64,000 bases of DNA from Leadbetterella byssophila DSM 17132 (GTDB lineage Bacteria > Bacteroidota > Bacteroidia > Cytophagales > Spirosomataceae). The notes beneath the pieces are model-generated. The model was not told the origin of the DNA. It was given only the letters and a program-made list of their open reading frames with translations, and searched no databases. How positions within the stretch are numbered: the first letter of the stretch is position 1; the number at the start of each line of letters is the position of its first letter. Positions 25,249-35,058 of the stretch are shown here, in pieces. The position numbers and the translations under genes are program-made. Location of the stretch: assembly GCF_000166395.1 (NCBI RefSeq), contig NC_014655.1:2914001-2978000 (forward strand). Reading direction: 5' to 3'.

Positions 25249-28218
25249 TTAAAAATCAAGTGTTAAATGGAAAAATACTCTCCTTTGCGTAGGGTAGGGG
25301 TTAATGTCTACATTGTTCGCTACAGATTGTGCTCCAAAGGTGGAAGTTTCAGGATCGTAGCCGTTATATTTGGTAAACAACAAAGCATTGTTCACAGAGC
25401 TACCTATTCTGATCTTCTCAATAGATCCATTTAAAATGGAGGAAGTGAAAGACTTAGGTAATGTATAATAAAGACCTATTTCTCTCAGTTTCACATAAGA
25501 GGCATCTTGTACCCAAGCAGAGGCAGTTGTAGGTTCACGGGCATCTATGACACCGTTTCCGTTTTTATCATCCATCCAGCCAACAGCTGTACCTCCACCG
25601 TTCAATAGGTAATGAGAAAGGTTGATGTTATCACCACCCTTCTTCCACTCAAACAAGAATGAGAAATCTAAGTTTTTGTAGATGTTCAAGTTGTTTGACC
25701 AGCTCATAGTGAACTTCGGTAAACTGTTACCTAGAACAGTAAAGTTCCCAGTAGAAGGACTGTTTGGTACAGCCGGAGTTCCAACGATAGTAGTTGGCGA
25801 GTAACCTTCTGAGTAAAGGAATGTACCCAATGAAGATCCGAATGCTCCCGCTATGTAAGTTGGAATACCTAACTTCGTCATCTTCACCCGGTTCTGCCAG
25901 TACATGATGCGCGTATTCCATTTTATGTTAGTCAACTCCACTGGCGTACCTGATAAACTCAACTCTATACCTTTGTTTTGAAGTTCAGCCTCATTACTTG
26001 AAATGGATGTCACCCCTGTACTAGGAGAAAGGCTTAAGTTTTGAAGGTTATTCTTCGTGTTTTTGATATAGTAGGAAGCTTCTAGCAATACTCTGCTATC
26101 AAATAGACCCGCATCTATACCCATTTCCAGTTCACTTGCTGATTCAGGACGAATGGCATTATTACCAATGGTATTTCCTACTACAGAGCCTAGAAGTCCG
26201 CCAATATTAGCTCCTCCCAAAGAAGTGAAGGTAGCTCCAAAACTAACCGGACCAGCCGTCTCACCATACGCAATTCTTGGTTTCAGTAGATTTATGGTTC
26301 TTCCACCCCAGTCCCCAAATTTCGCTAAGTTAACGGCTAAGGATGCTCTCGGGAAGGCATAGAACTGGGTGTGATCCGCGTTCAATGATGATTTATCCCA
26401 ACGGATACCTACCGTACCTATAACTTTGTCTAGATAATTTGCTTCTTGTTGGAGGAACAAACCTGCTTCTTGAACATTTTGGAAGAATTGCTGGTCAATA
26501 GATTGGACGGTACCCTGACTTAAGTTGATTTGCCCAGGAGTTAATCCGCGAGAACGGTTAAACAAAACATTATCCTTGAAATCTAGACGCACAATACCGC
26601 CACTTGAGTTAAAGTTTACATTACCCACATTCCAGTTGTACACTAATGAAGCCTGGAAGTTAGTATTTGTACTTTCTTGTTTACCCCAAAGCACATCACC
26701 CGGGTTAGCCTGTGCTCTCTGATATTGCAGATCCTCAGGCATATGGATAAGCGTAGTGTTCTGAACATAATCTAATCCCCCTACAATTGAAGCCTTTAAG
26801 AAGGATTTCTCTGTTTTGAAGATGTCTATACCCAGATTGAATGCTTGTACAAACCGGTTTACGGTGGAGTTGTTTGTTGCCTTGTCTGTTAATGCCACAG
26901 GGTTTTCAGCAAAGTATGGGTTATCTGGATAAGAACCGTCAGGGTTAGCACGAAGGTCAAAGTAATTAGGTACATATGCTATAGAGTAACCTATACTGGC
27001 TCCGGAGTTGTTTTGATTCCCCGTAAAACCACGATCTGTATTGGTTTTGATGTAGTTAGAAGAAACGCCCAGAGTCAGCCAACTATTGATTTTATGATCA
27101 ATGTTAGTTCTAAGTGAATAACGTTCAAAACCGGTATTTCTAATCGTTCCGTTTTCATCCGCAATGTTTCCTGAAATATAAAACTTCGTCTTATCCGTTC
27201 CACCTGTTAGGGAAAGACGAGTATTACTCAAAAGAGCCTTGTTATTATAGAAATAATCTTCATAATCTATGAAAGTATTGGTTTGAACAGCTTTTCTATA
27301 ACGTTCAAGTTCAATAGCTCTTCTAGCCTCAGGAAAGAATTCATTGATTTTAGCTTCGCTCCAGTCATCTACACCTAGAAGACGTAAAGGGTTCGCAAAA
27401 CCTATATCCTGTGAGAATGAAATTTTAGTCTTACCACTTGAACCTTTCTTGGTAGTAATTATCACTACACCAGCATTAGCACGAGTACCATAAATGGCCG
27501 CTGCTGATGGACCCTTAAGAATTTCAATGTTCTCGATATCCGCAGGGTTAATGTCAGCTAAACGGTTAGCACCGTCATCCTGATTAGAAGCACCTGCTCC
27601 TGTAAGTGTAGCTCTACCCGTTCTCTGTGAAGCGTTGTTAATGTAAACTCCATCAAGAATTATCAAGGGCTGAGACGCTCCTACCAGACTGGAAATACCT
27701 CTCAGCTGAATGGAAATACCACCGCCTGGTGCACCACCAGATGAACGAATATTAGCGCCTACTACTTTTCCATATAAGGCTCCGTCAGTAGTTTGAATAG
27801 TGGTAGTTCCCGTTAACTCTTTTGCTGATACCGAAGTTACTGCATTGGCCAAGTTACTCCTTTTCACAGAAGAGGCTAGACCACTCACTACTATCTCCTC
27901 AAGATTAGTAATATCTTCTTTCAAACTTACAGAAACGGAAGTTTGGGATGGCGATACGGGAATCGCTTGTAAGAAGTAGCCTAGAAATTTAATCTCTAAA
28001 GTAGCCTCCTGGTTAGTGGGAACTCCTAAAGAGAATTTTCCATCAGCGTCTGTTAATGTCCCTTTGGTTGGGTTTTCTTTAAGGTAAACGTTCGCCCCTA
28101 TGATGGGTTCTCCGGTTTTGCCATCCTTCACTGTTCCCGTTACAGTGTACTGGGCAAATGCCTGGCCGGACCCCACTAAAAGTAGGAGTACCACGAGCCT
28201 AAGGTAGTGTTTCATCAT
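25249..28218 (-). CDS. SusC/RagA-family TonB-dependent outer-membrane transporter
   Basis: A 989-residue transporter. Signal peptide to about residue 22 (GQAFAQ), carboxypeptidase-like regulatory domain at about 24-108 (VTGTVKDGKTGEPIIGANV), a plug with IQLRGISSLVGASQPLIILDGV and IEILKGPSAAAIYGTRANAGVVIITTK cut by short turns, then the beta-barrel ending LTLDF with a terminal Phe. It imports a ligand presented by the SusD protein using TonB energy. No glycoside hydrolase, peptidase or sulfatase lies nearby, so the substrate cannot be deduced. Its upstream region holds a palindrome at 28225-28243. Confidence 0.97.
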   Translation of the reverse strand: MMKHYLRLVVLLLLVGSGQAFAQYTVTGTVKDGKTGEPIIGANVYLKENPTKGTLTDADGKFSLGVPTNQEATLEIKFLGYFLQAIPVSPSQTSVSVSLKEDITNLEEIVVSGLASSVKRSNLANAVTSVSAKELTGTTTIQTTDGALYGKVVGANIRSSGGAPGGGISIQLRGISSLVGASQPLIILDGVYINNASQRTGRATLTGAGASNQDDGANRLADINPADIENIEILKGPSAAAIYGTRANAGVVIITTKKGSSGKTKISFSQDIGFANPLRLLGVDDWSEAKINEFFPEARRAIELERYRKAVQTNTFIDYEDYFYNNKALLSNTRLSLTGGTDKTKFYISGNIADENGTIRNTGFERYSLRTNIDHKINSWLTLGVSSNYIKTNTDRGFTGNQNNSGASIGYSIAYVPNYFDLRANPDGSYPDNPYFAENPVALTDKATNNSTVNRFVQAFNLGIDIFKTEKSFLKASIVGGLDYVQNTTLIHMPEDLQYQRAQANPGDVLWGKQESTNTNFQASLVYNWNVGNVNFNSSGGIVRLDFKDNVLFNRSRGLTPGQINLSQGTVQSIDQQFFQNVQEAGLFLQQEANYLDKVIGTVGIRWDKSSLNADHTQFYAFPRASLAVNLAKFGDWGGRTINLLKPRIAYGETAGPVSFGATFTSLGGANIGGLLGSVVGNTIGNNAIRPESASELEMGIDAGLFDSRVLLEASYYIKNTKNNLQNLSLSPSTGVTSISSNEAELQNKGIELSLSGTPVELTNIKWNTRIMYWQNRVKMTKLGIPTYIAGAFGSSLGTFLYSEGYSPTTIVGTPAVPNSPSTGNFTVLGNSLPKFTMSWSNNLNIYKNLDFSFLFEWKKGGDNINLSHYLLNGGGTAVGWMDDKNGNGVIDAREPTTASAWVQDASYVKLREIGLYYTLPKSFTSSILNGSIEKIRIGSSVNNALLFTKYNGYDPETSTFGAQSVANNVDINPYPTQRRVFFHLTLDF

Positions 28219-28593
28219 ACGTACATTATTTAGTGTAAATAATGCAATATAAGAGAGAGGAAGTGTTTGGTGAAATTAAAATATGTTAAGAGGATATTTT
28301 AAAAAATTTAAAAAATACTGCTTTTTGATTTTGTAATATTGAATTTCGATAAAATAAAATTCTATATTTTCTTTATAAGTCTTTGATTAAAAGTGTCTTT
28401 TATGTATAGTTATTAAAACAATTTTTGTCCTAACAAAAAAGTACTCAAGCCCGAGTTTAAAAAGTAGAAATTCTCTTCTTTTAGTGTAAAAAATGTTAGT
28501 TTAGTGGAGCATCGGGACAACGTCAGTTTATTTCATAATACTTTGCAGGAGCATAAAGCTTGAACTATATTGCAAGGATATACCCATATACCT
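28219..28593. other. Divergent control region between susC and the DHA2 exporter
   Basis: A 375-nt, very AT-rich gap with no gene. It holds three GTG/TGT-centred palindromic elements (28225-28243, 28388-28402 with TAAAAG/CTTTTA, and the TTTAGTGTAAA copy at 28480-28490). Near-consensus promoter elements are TATATTGC (minus strand, 28245-28252) and TAATACTTTGC (plus strand, about 28535-28545). One of them should serve each flanking gene. Confidence 0.5.
28225..28243. promoter_or_regulatory. Palindromic operator candidate before susC
   Basis: ATTATTTA GTG TAAATAAT is a perfect 8-bp inverted repeat with a 3-nt centre, 7 nt from the susC start. Its core TTTAGTGTAAA (28229-28239) recurs at 28480-28490 in the same intergenic region. 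Confidence 0.5.
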
Positions 28594-29964
28594 ATGGATG
28601 AAGCCAGCATAAAAAAGTATCTGCCCATCATTCTGTCGATAGCGATATTCATGCAGATGCTAGATTCAACTATCCTGAATACATCATTGCCTGCTATTGC
28701 CAAAGATTTCGGGGAGCCTTCCACGCATATGCAAAATGCCATCTTGGCCTATGTACTCACCTTAGCTGTTTTCATGCCCGTTACTGGTTTTTTAGCGGAC
28801 AAGTACGGGACAAAAAAGGTTTTTATCTTATCCCTTGTCCTCTTCGCTTTAGGGTCTTTTCTCTGCGGATTCTCTCAAAATTTAAACCATCTGGTGATTG
28901 CCCGCGTCATACAAGGCATAGGAGGTAGTCTCATGACACCCGTAGCGAAACTTGCGCTCATTAGGACCTTCCCGAAAAAAGAATTAGTGAAGGCCATGAA
29001 TTTTGCAATTATCCCAGCGCTTATAGGGCCTATATTAGGACCTTTAGTCGGTGGTTATATGGTAGATTACCTCTCATGGCATTGGATCTTTCTGATTAAT
29101 CTGCCCATCAGCCTTGTAGGTTTGCTATTAAGCTTGCGATATCTGCCGGATTCCAAATCCACAGTCATAGATTTTGATCTCAAAGGTTTTCTCATCTTTG
29201 CCGCAGCCTCTCTTCTTTTATCTATCTCAGTAGAGCTTTTTTCCGGAGCGCACCATGTAACACCAGTGCTCTTGATGTTTGTTGTGGGCTTTATTTTAGT
29301 TTTCAGATATTTCAGGCATTCGCATGTGGATGACAACCCCATTTTTCCCTATTCTCTTTTTCAAGTCCGAACCTTTAGACTAGGGATCTTGGGTAATCTT
29401 GCTACCCGCCTAGGCATTAGCTCCATATCCCTGCTAGTTCCCTTGATGATACAATTGGACTATGGACAAAGTGCAGTGATCTCCGGTTGGCTAGTAGCAC
29501 CCATGGCACTTACCGCCATCTTCGGAAAGTCTTTTGTGATTAGAATCCTGAACAAATTTGGATATCGGACTACGCTGATGGTTAATACCGTGATTATCGG
29601 AATCGTTATCTGTTTGTTTGCAATCCCGAATAATAATAGCTCCATTTACTGGTATATACCCCTGGTGGCAGTCCTGGGATTCTTCAACTCCATACAGTTC
29701 ACTTCCATGAATACCATTTCATTAGCTGATCTACGGGATTATCAAAATAGTAGTGGGAATTCCCTTTTGTCTGTTAACCAACAATTGGCAATAGGATTTG
29801 GGATCTCTTTCGGCCTCCTTGTTCTAAGAAGCTTTGAAGCTACTCAAAGTGATCTCCATCAAGCTTTCAGATATACCTTCTTAGTGATGGGTATTACCAC
29901 CATCATTTCCGGCGCCTTGTTTAGACGATTACATCCCACAGATGGAGCAAACTTGAGAAATTAA
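28594..29964 (+). CDS. MFS drug/efflux transporter, DHA2 family
   Basis: A 456-residue inner-membrane exporter with about 14 predicted helices. The opening MLDSTILNTSLPAIAKDFG is the DHA2 (EmrB/QacA-type) signature of helix 1, followed by the loop LADKYGTKKVF between helices 2 and 3, and motif C-like GPILGPLVGGYMVD in helix 5. The start is ATG 28594; an upstream in-frame TTG at 28570 is less likely. Family function is proton-driven export of hydrophobic compounds; the natural substrate is unknown. It ends with a 4-nt overlap with the convergent glycosyltransferase and is divergent from susC. Confidence 0.93.
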   Translation: MDEASIKKYLPIILSIAIFMQMLDSTILNTSLPAIAKDFGEPSTHMQNAILAYVLTLAVFMPVTGFLADKYGTKKVFILSLVLFALGSFLCGFSQNLNHLVIARVIQGIGGSLMTPVAKLALIRTFPKKELVKAMNFAIIPALIGPILGPLVGGYMVDYLSWHWIFLINLPISLVGLLLSLRYLPDSKSTVIDFDLKGFLIFAAASLLLSISVELFSGAHHVTPVLLMFVVGFILVFRYFRHSHVDDNPIFPYSLFQVRTFRLGILGNLATRLGISSISLLVPLMIQLDYGQSAVISGWLVAPMALTAIFGKSFVIRILNKFGYRTTLMVNTVIIGIVICLFAIPNNNSSIYWYIPLVAVLGFFNSIQFTSMNTISLADLRDYQNSSGNSLLSVNQQLAIGFGISFGLLVLRSFEATQSDLHQAFRYTFLVMGITTIISGALFRRLHPTDGANLRN

Positions 29965-31082
29965 CTACGGAATTTATCGTAAACCTGACGATTAAATACC
30001 GTACAAACCTGATTCTTCTCTAACTTCTCTCTCAATAAGCGGAGGCCATTTTCAGGAAGAGCATTGTACAGCTCATCCTTGTTTAAGACGTCTAACAAGC
30101 CTTTAGCATATGCTTCCGGTGTTAAATCTGCTACTACCGCGGCATTATAATCTTCTAATAAGGGAGATAGACCCGTTTGGTCTGAAACTACCGCCGGGAG
30201 TCCGTACATCAAGGCTTCTAAAACAGCTAATGAAAATCCTTCAGAGTAGGTAGGTAGTACAAAGATGCCCGACTTAGAAAACAGTTCTTTTTTGGGCTCA
30301 CCCGTAACGGTGCCTAAGATTTGAACCTGTTCCTGCATGCCATTCTCCTTGCAAAAGTTCTCAATATACTCCAGCATTCCGTCATCAGGCCCAGCTATGA
30401 GCAGTTTTGCATCTGGACGTTTAGCTAATACCAACTTAAATGCAGGCATTAAGATTTCAAAACCTTTCTTATGATGAAGTCTCCCGATGTACAGCAATTC
30501 ATTCCTCCTTCGGTCTGCAGGTGGGGTTACCTTCACTTCTTGAAGATCTGTGCCGTTCGGGATCACTTCCATATTATCCGGTTTGTATCCTAGATAATCA
30601 GTGACATCCTTGACCTCTCCATTATGGTTGACGTGTATAAGTTTTACTTTTCTCAGGAAGTTCTTCTGAAACCACTTCGAATATACTAACCTCTTATAAT
30701 ACACTAATCCTTTAAAAGTATAAGGATGCAAGCTGCCATGAATAGTGACAACTGTCTTGTGATGCAGGTTTAATTTGTCCACTAATAACTCCCCAAAGTT
30801 CCATAAGCAGTGCAAGTGAATGACATCTACCTCCTTTTCGTGTGCTACTACATAATCAGACAAGGCTGAACTATATAAAGGAATGACCTTGGTTAAGGTC
30901 TCAGGTTCAAATGATATCAATTCCACTCCCTCCGGTACGGGGTATGTAGTATGGCCCGCAAGGTTAGTAGATAAGATCTTGACTATATCTCCTTTTTCTC
31001 TTTGAAATGAGGCCAAATCTGCTACAAACTTTGAAGTACCCCCGTTCTCATACGAGTAGGTTAGGATGTGGTATATGGTCAT
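29961..31082 (-). CDS. Glycosyltransferase family 4
   Basis: A 373-residue GT-B fold transferase. N-terminal acceptor domain with the loop YSYENGGTSKFVADLA; C-terminal donor domain with YIGRLHHKKGFEIL and the E-x7-E type signature EGFSLAVLEALMYGLP around residue 280. Such enzymes add a sugar from a nucleotide donor to a growing glycan on the cytoplasmic face of the membrane. A perfect minus-strand -7 element lies 18 nt upstream. It is close to, but separate from, the glycan operon at 34165-38277 and may contribute to the same polymer. Confidence 0.93.
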   Translation of the reverse strand: MTIYHILTYSYENGGTSKFVADLASFQREKGDIVKILSTNLAGHTTYPVPEGVELISFEPETLTKVIPLYSSALSDYVVAHEKEVDVIHLHCLWNFGELLVDKLNLHHKTVVTIHGSLHPYTFKGLVYYKRLVYSKWFQKNFLRKVKLIHVNHNGEVKDVTDYLGYKPDNMEVIPNGTDLQEVKVTPPADRRRNELLYIGRLHHKKGFEILMPAFKLVLAKRPDAKLLIAGPDDGMLEYIENFCKENGMQEQVQILGTVTGEPKKELFSKSGIFVLPTYSEGFSLAVLEALMYGLPAVVSDQTGLSPLLEDYNAAVVADLTPEAYAKGLLDVLNKDELYNALPENGLRLLREKLEKNQVCTVFNRQVYDKFRS

Positions 31083-31099
31083 CAGTAGAAATTAATGTA

Positions 31100-31107
31100 C
31101 AAAGTTA
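31100..31107 (-). promoter_or_regulatory. -7 element of the GT4 gene
   Basis: CAAAGTTA on the plus strand is TAACTTTG on the minus strand, a match to TAnnTTTG, 18 nt before the start codon. Confidence 0.45.
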
Positions 31108-31231
31108 AAACGTAGGAGATAGAATATTCGTTCTTGAATAAAAAACTAGATTTTTTTTACATTATCCTTCTTCTACCCCTAATTAAGTTTAATTGTTCGT
31201 AATTTTAACCCCTTAAAAACCGTGACGATCA

Positions 31232-34180
31232 ATGGCTTTGCACTGGGCGGATTTGAAGAAAAACTTCAAGGGTGAGGTACTTACTGATAAGGTAACCAAA
31301 GTTTTATATGCTACAGACGCATCTGCGTATAGAGAGATTCCTTTAGGTGTAGTGTTCCCAAAGGACGAAGAAGATATCAAATCCTTGATTCAATTCGCTC
31401 ATGATTATAGAGCCACCTTAATTCCACGTACTGCCGGTACTTCTTTAGCCGGTCAGGTCGTAGGTAAAGGTATCATCGTAGATGTTTCTCGCACTTTTAC
31501 CCAAATCCTGGAAGTCAATAAAGAAGAGAGCTGGGTTCGTTTGCAGCCGGCAGTGGTGAGAGATGAATTAAACATGTTCTTAAAACCACACGGCCTGTAC
31601 TATGGACCGGAAACCTCTACGGCTAACCGTGCTATGATAGGTGGGATGGTAGGGAATAATTCCTGCGGTTCAAATTCAGTGGTGTACGGCTCAGCCAGAG
31701 ATCACCTGATGGAGGTAAAGGGTTTTCTTAGTGATGGAAGCTTTGTTACTTTTAAGGATCATAGCAAAGCAGAGTTCATTGAGAAGATTCGTGAGATCCA
31801 CCAAAAAAAACACTGGACGCTGGAAGAAAAGATCTATGTGCACATCTTCAAAACTCTAAATAATTTAGACCATCAGGATAGGATACGTGCAGAGTTTCCT
31901 AAGCGCAGTATCACAAGGAGAAATACAGGTTACGCCATAGATGAATTATTAGAAACCGAAGTTTTCACAGAAGATTCTAAGGAGCCCTTTAACTTTTGCA
32001 AACTTATTGCCGGATCAGAAGGCACCTTGATGTTCATAACGGAATTGAAAATTCATGTTAACCCTCTGCCCCCTAAGTTTCAGGGTGTAGTGGCGGTTCA
32101 CTGTTCCACAGTAGATGAATCCCTCCGCGCTAACCTGATTGCTCTTAAATATAAACCTAGTGCCGTTGAACTTATTGATCACTACATCTTAGAATGTACC
32201 AAAGCCAATAAGGAACAGTCTGCTAACAGATTCTTCGTTAACGGTGATCCCGGTGCCATACTTTGCGTGGAACTTTCTAGAGATACAGAGGAAGAAATCC
32301 AAGAGGATGCTAAACAACTAGAAGCAGAAATGAGAGCCAATGGTTTTGGCTATGATTTTCCCCTAGTACTTGGTCCTGATGTGAAAAGAATATGGTCCTT
32401 AAGAAAAGCAGGCCTCGGTCTTTTATCTAACCTTCCTGGAGATGAAAAGGCCGTAGCAGTGATTGAAGATACCGCCGTAGATGTAGAAGATTTGCCAGAA
32501 TTTATCATAGAATTTAACCAGATTCTGGAGAAAAATGGAATGTTTTGTGTGCATTATGCGCATGCTGCAACCGGTGAATTGCACTTGAGACCTATCATCA
32601 ATCTCAAGACACACGAAGGAAAAGCTCAATTCCGTTTAATCGCTGAAGAAATATCAGCTTTGGTAAAGAAATACAAAGGTTCACTTTCAGGTGAACATGG
32701 GGATGGCCGACTAAGAGGAGAATTCATCAAAGAACAAATAGGAGAGGAGAACTATGCACTCATCAAGGAACTCAAAGCAGTTTGGGATCCTGAAAATATC
32801 TTCAATGCCGGAAAAATTGTAGATACTCCTCCCATGGATGAGTTTTTGAGGTATTATCCCGGACAAATAACGCCAGAGTTTAAAACCGCCTTCCGATTTA
32901 AAGATCAAGATATATTACAACATGCCGAGCAATGTAACGGCTCCGGCGACTGTAGAAAAAGCCATCTCAGTGGAGGCACCATGTGCCCTTCCTATATGGC
33001 TACAAAGAATGAGAAAGACACTACTAGGGCAAGGGCAAATATCTTGAGAGAAACACTTACTCGTTCCAATAAGCCTAATCGATTCGATTCAGATGAAATA
33101 AAAGAGGTTCTTGACCTTTGTCTGGCTTGTAAAGCCTGTAAATCAGAGTGTCCATCAAACGTAGACATGGCGAAGTTGAAGATGGAGTTCTTACACCAGT
33201 ACTATAAAGATAACGGAGTTCCTCTTCGCTCATGGTTAGTGGGGAATTATCCAAAACTAAATAAGATTGCGTCTAAGTTTCCTAAGCTCTACAATGGTGT
33301 ATTCAAGAATGAATCCCTAAGGAGGATAGCTAACTGGACAGTAGGCTTCCATCCGGATAGAACCATGCCTTTGTTGGCCGAGCATACTTTTAAGGATTGG
33401 TTTAGAAAGGAACACGGAGACAGTGCCGGGCAGGGAAATAAGAAGGTACAACTCTTCGTGGATGAGTTTACAAACTATAACGATGTAGAAATTGGGAAAA
33501 AGGCGGTTGATGTTCTAATCAGATTAGGGTACACAGTAAAACTGGAAGACCATGCAGAATCCGGTAGATCTTACCTGTCTAAAGGATTATTAAATGCCGC
33601 CAAACGTTTAGCAAATGTGAACGTTAGTCTGTACAGCGAAATCATCACAGAGGAAGTGCCTTTAGTAGGTATAGAGCCTAGTGCTATCCTTACTTTTAGA
33701 GATGAATATCCAGATCTTGTTTCTGAACATTTGGTAGAAAAAGCTCAAGAATTGGCGAAGAATGTCCTGACCTTTGAGGAATTTATAGGAAGGTTAGTAG
33801 ATGCCAAAGAAGTGGATAGAAGTATCTTCACTCAAGAAAAGAGGCTGATCAAACTGCATGGGCATTGCCAACAAAAAGCGGTTAGCTCCCTAATTCCAAG
33901 TAAGAAAATGCTTAGTCTTCCTCAAAATTATGAGGTGCAATTAATCCCTAGTGGGTGTTGCGGAATGGCCGGATCCTTTGGATATGAAAAGGAACATTAT
34001 GAACTATCCATGAAGATTGGAGAATTAGTGCTTTTCCCTACAGTCAGAGCACAGGCAAACGACGTACTTATTGCTGCTGCCGGTACTTCTTGTAGACACC
34101 AAATCCATGATGGAACAAAACGTACTGCCTTACACCCTATAGAGATTCTTTGGGGAGCTATAGATCACCAAACCTTGTAA
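31232..34180 (+). CDS. FAD-linked/Fe-S dehydrogenase (YdiJ-like, D-lactate or 2-hydroxyacid type)
   Basis: A 982-residue single-chain enzyme that combines parts usually split over several proteins. FAD-binding domain at about 35-215 (IPRTAGTSLAGQVVGKGIIVD, MVGNNSCGSNSV), FAD-oxidase C-terminal domain at about 250-540 (with SGEHGDGRLRGEFI), ferredoxin-type Cys motifs CNGSGDC...MCPSY near 568-590 and CLACKACKSECP near 629-640, and a CCG domain with SGCCGMAGSFG near 906. Enzymes of this layout oxidise D-2-hydroxyacids such as D-lactate or D-2-hydroxyglutarate and pass electrons to quinone or another carrier. Exact substrate is not readable from sequence. It overlaps the end of the convergent glycosyltransferase by 16 nt. 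Confidence 0.93.
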   Translation: MALHWADLKKNFKGEVLTDKVTKVLYATDASAYREIPLGVVFPKDEEDIKSLIQFAHDYRATLIPRTAGTSLAGQVVGKGIIVDVSRTFTQILEVNKEESWVRLQPAVVRDELNMFLKPHGLYYGPETSTANRAMIGGMVGNNSCGSNSVVYGSARDHLMEVKGFLSDGSFVTFKDHSKAEFIEKIREIHQKKHWTLEEKIYVHIFKTLNNLDHQDRIRAEFPKRSITRRNTGYAIDELLETEVFTEDSKEPFNFCKLIAGSEGTLMFITELKIHVNPLPPKFQGVVAVHCSTVDESLRANLIALKYKPSAVELIDHYILECTKANKEQSANRFFVNGDPGAILCVELSRDTEEEIQEDAKQLEAEMRANGFGYDFPLVLGPDVKRIWSLRKAGLGLLSNLPGDEKAVAVIEDTAVDVEDLPEFIIEFNQILEKNGMFCVHYAHAATGELHLRPIINLKTHEGKAQFRLIAEEISALVKKYKGSLSGEHGDGRLRGEFIKEQIGEENYALIKELKAVWDPENIFNAGKIVDTPPMDEFLRYYPGQITPEFKTAFRFKDQDILQHAEQCNGSGDCRKSHLSGGTMCPSYMATKNEKDTTRARANILRETLTRSNKPNRFDSDEIKEVLDLCLACKACKSECPSNVDMAKLKMEFLHQYYKDNGVPLRSWLVGNYPKLNKIASKFPKLYNGVFKNESLRRIANWTVGFHPDRTMPLLAEHTFKDWFRKEHGDSAGQGNKKVQLFVDEFTNYNDVEIGKKAVDVLIRLGYTVKLEDHAESGRSYLSKGLLNAAKRLANVNVSLYSEIITEEVPLVGIEPSAILTFRDEYPDLVSEHLVEKAQELAKNVLTFEEFIGRLVDAKEVDRSIFTQEKRLIKLHGHCQQKAVSSLIPSKKMLSLPQNYEVQLIPSGCCGMAGSFGYEKEHYELSMKIGELVLFPTVRAQANDVLIAAAGTSCRHQIHDGTKRTALHPIEILWGAIDHQTL

Positions 34181-35058
34181 CGGTACCAGTTGATCAGCTT
34201 ACGATAAAGGCTAGGCCTATTGTTCTTTCTGATATATCTCGTGATTGCCTCACTTGGCTTAGGAGAGTCTTCTAAATGGATGATTCTTTCGCCAAAATGT
34301 AACTCGTCTTTTAAAGTTGATGCAGCGGGATTCGAACCTGAACCATCATCTCCCGTAGTTTTTATCTTGGAATATCTGGGAATCAGGCAGTAACCTTGAT
34401 GTTTTACATGATGGTAGGCCCAGCGAACAGCCCATGAATTGATAACACCTCGTTGCTGCTTCACAATCATAGGTAAAATGTCTTCTCCGGCATTCTTGAT
34501 ATCATCTTTTCTCTTTGGACTTTGAAGAAATTCTTCAAAATCCTTTACCTCCCAGTCTACTTTCTCCCATCTGTCCTTCCATGTTCCCCATCCTAAAGAG
34601 GATGCCCTAAAGACCAATGCCGTGTCACCAGAATAGTTCTTTACACTTCCTGTACCAAAGCTGTATCCTGAAACAGAGAAAATATGAGCCTGGTTTTCAT
34701 ATTTTTCCAATGCTTGATTCATGTACGAAAGGAAATCCGATGTACAGAGCAAATCATCTTCCATGATAATGGCTTTTCCTCTAAGTGTTATGACCTGAGT
34801 GACTCCGTCAATAACAGATCTAGCTAATCCTTTATTCTTTGGGGCGGAAATTAACTCTACCGACTTAAACCCTTTTAACTCTCCGATGAACTGTCGGACA
34901 GCTTCTACTTTTTCAATATCTGATTCCTTTCTTGGACCATCTGAAAAGACATAAAGGTCAGAGTAGGCAGCCTCAGGATTTTTTAATACAGCTTCTAATG
35001 TCCTTTTGAGGTGGTCTGGTCTGTTATAAGCAAAAGCTACTATGGGTGCGTAATTCAT
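34165..35058 (-). CDS. Glycosyltransferase, GT2-like
   Basis: A 297-residue transferase with the fold-A opening PIVAFAYNRPDHLKRTLEAV and an acidic metal/nucleotide motif EDD in KAIIMEDDLLCTSDF. It resembles GNT-I-like and related GT2 proteins found in surface glycan clusters. Donor and acceptor cannot be deduced. It is the last gene of the minus-strand operon GT2-FkbM-Wzx-GT2; its ATG overlaps the flippase stop by 4 nt. Confidence 0.85.
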   Translation of the reverse strand: MNYAPIVAFAYNRPDHLKRTLEAVLKNPEAAYSDLYVFSDGPRKESDIEKVEAVRQFIGELKGFKSVELISAPKNKGLARSVIDGVTQVITLRGKAIIMEDDLLCTSDFLSYMNQALEKYENQAHIFSVSGYSFGTGSVKNYSGDTALVFRASSLGWGTWKDRWEKVDWEVKDFEEFLQSPKRKDDIKNAGEDILPMIVKQQRGVINSWAVRWAYHHVKHQGYCLIPRYSKIKTTGDDGSGSNPAASTLKDELHFGERIIHLEDSPKPSEAITRYIRKNNRPSLYRKLINWYRYKVW

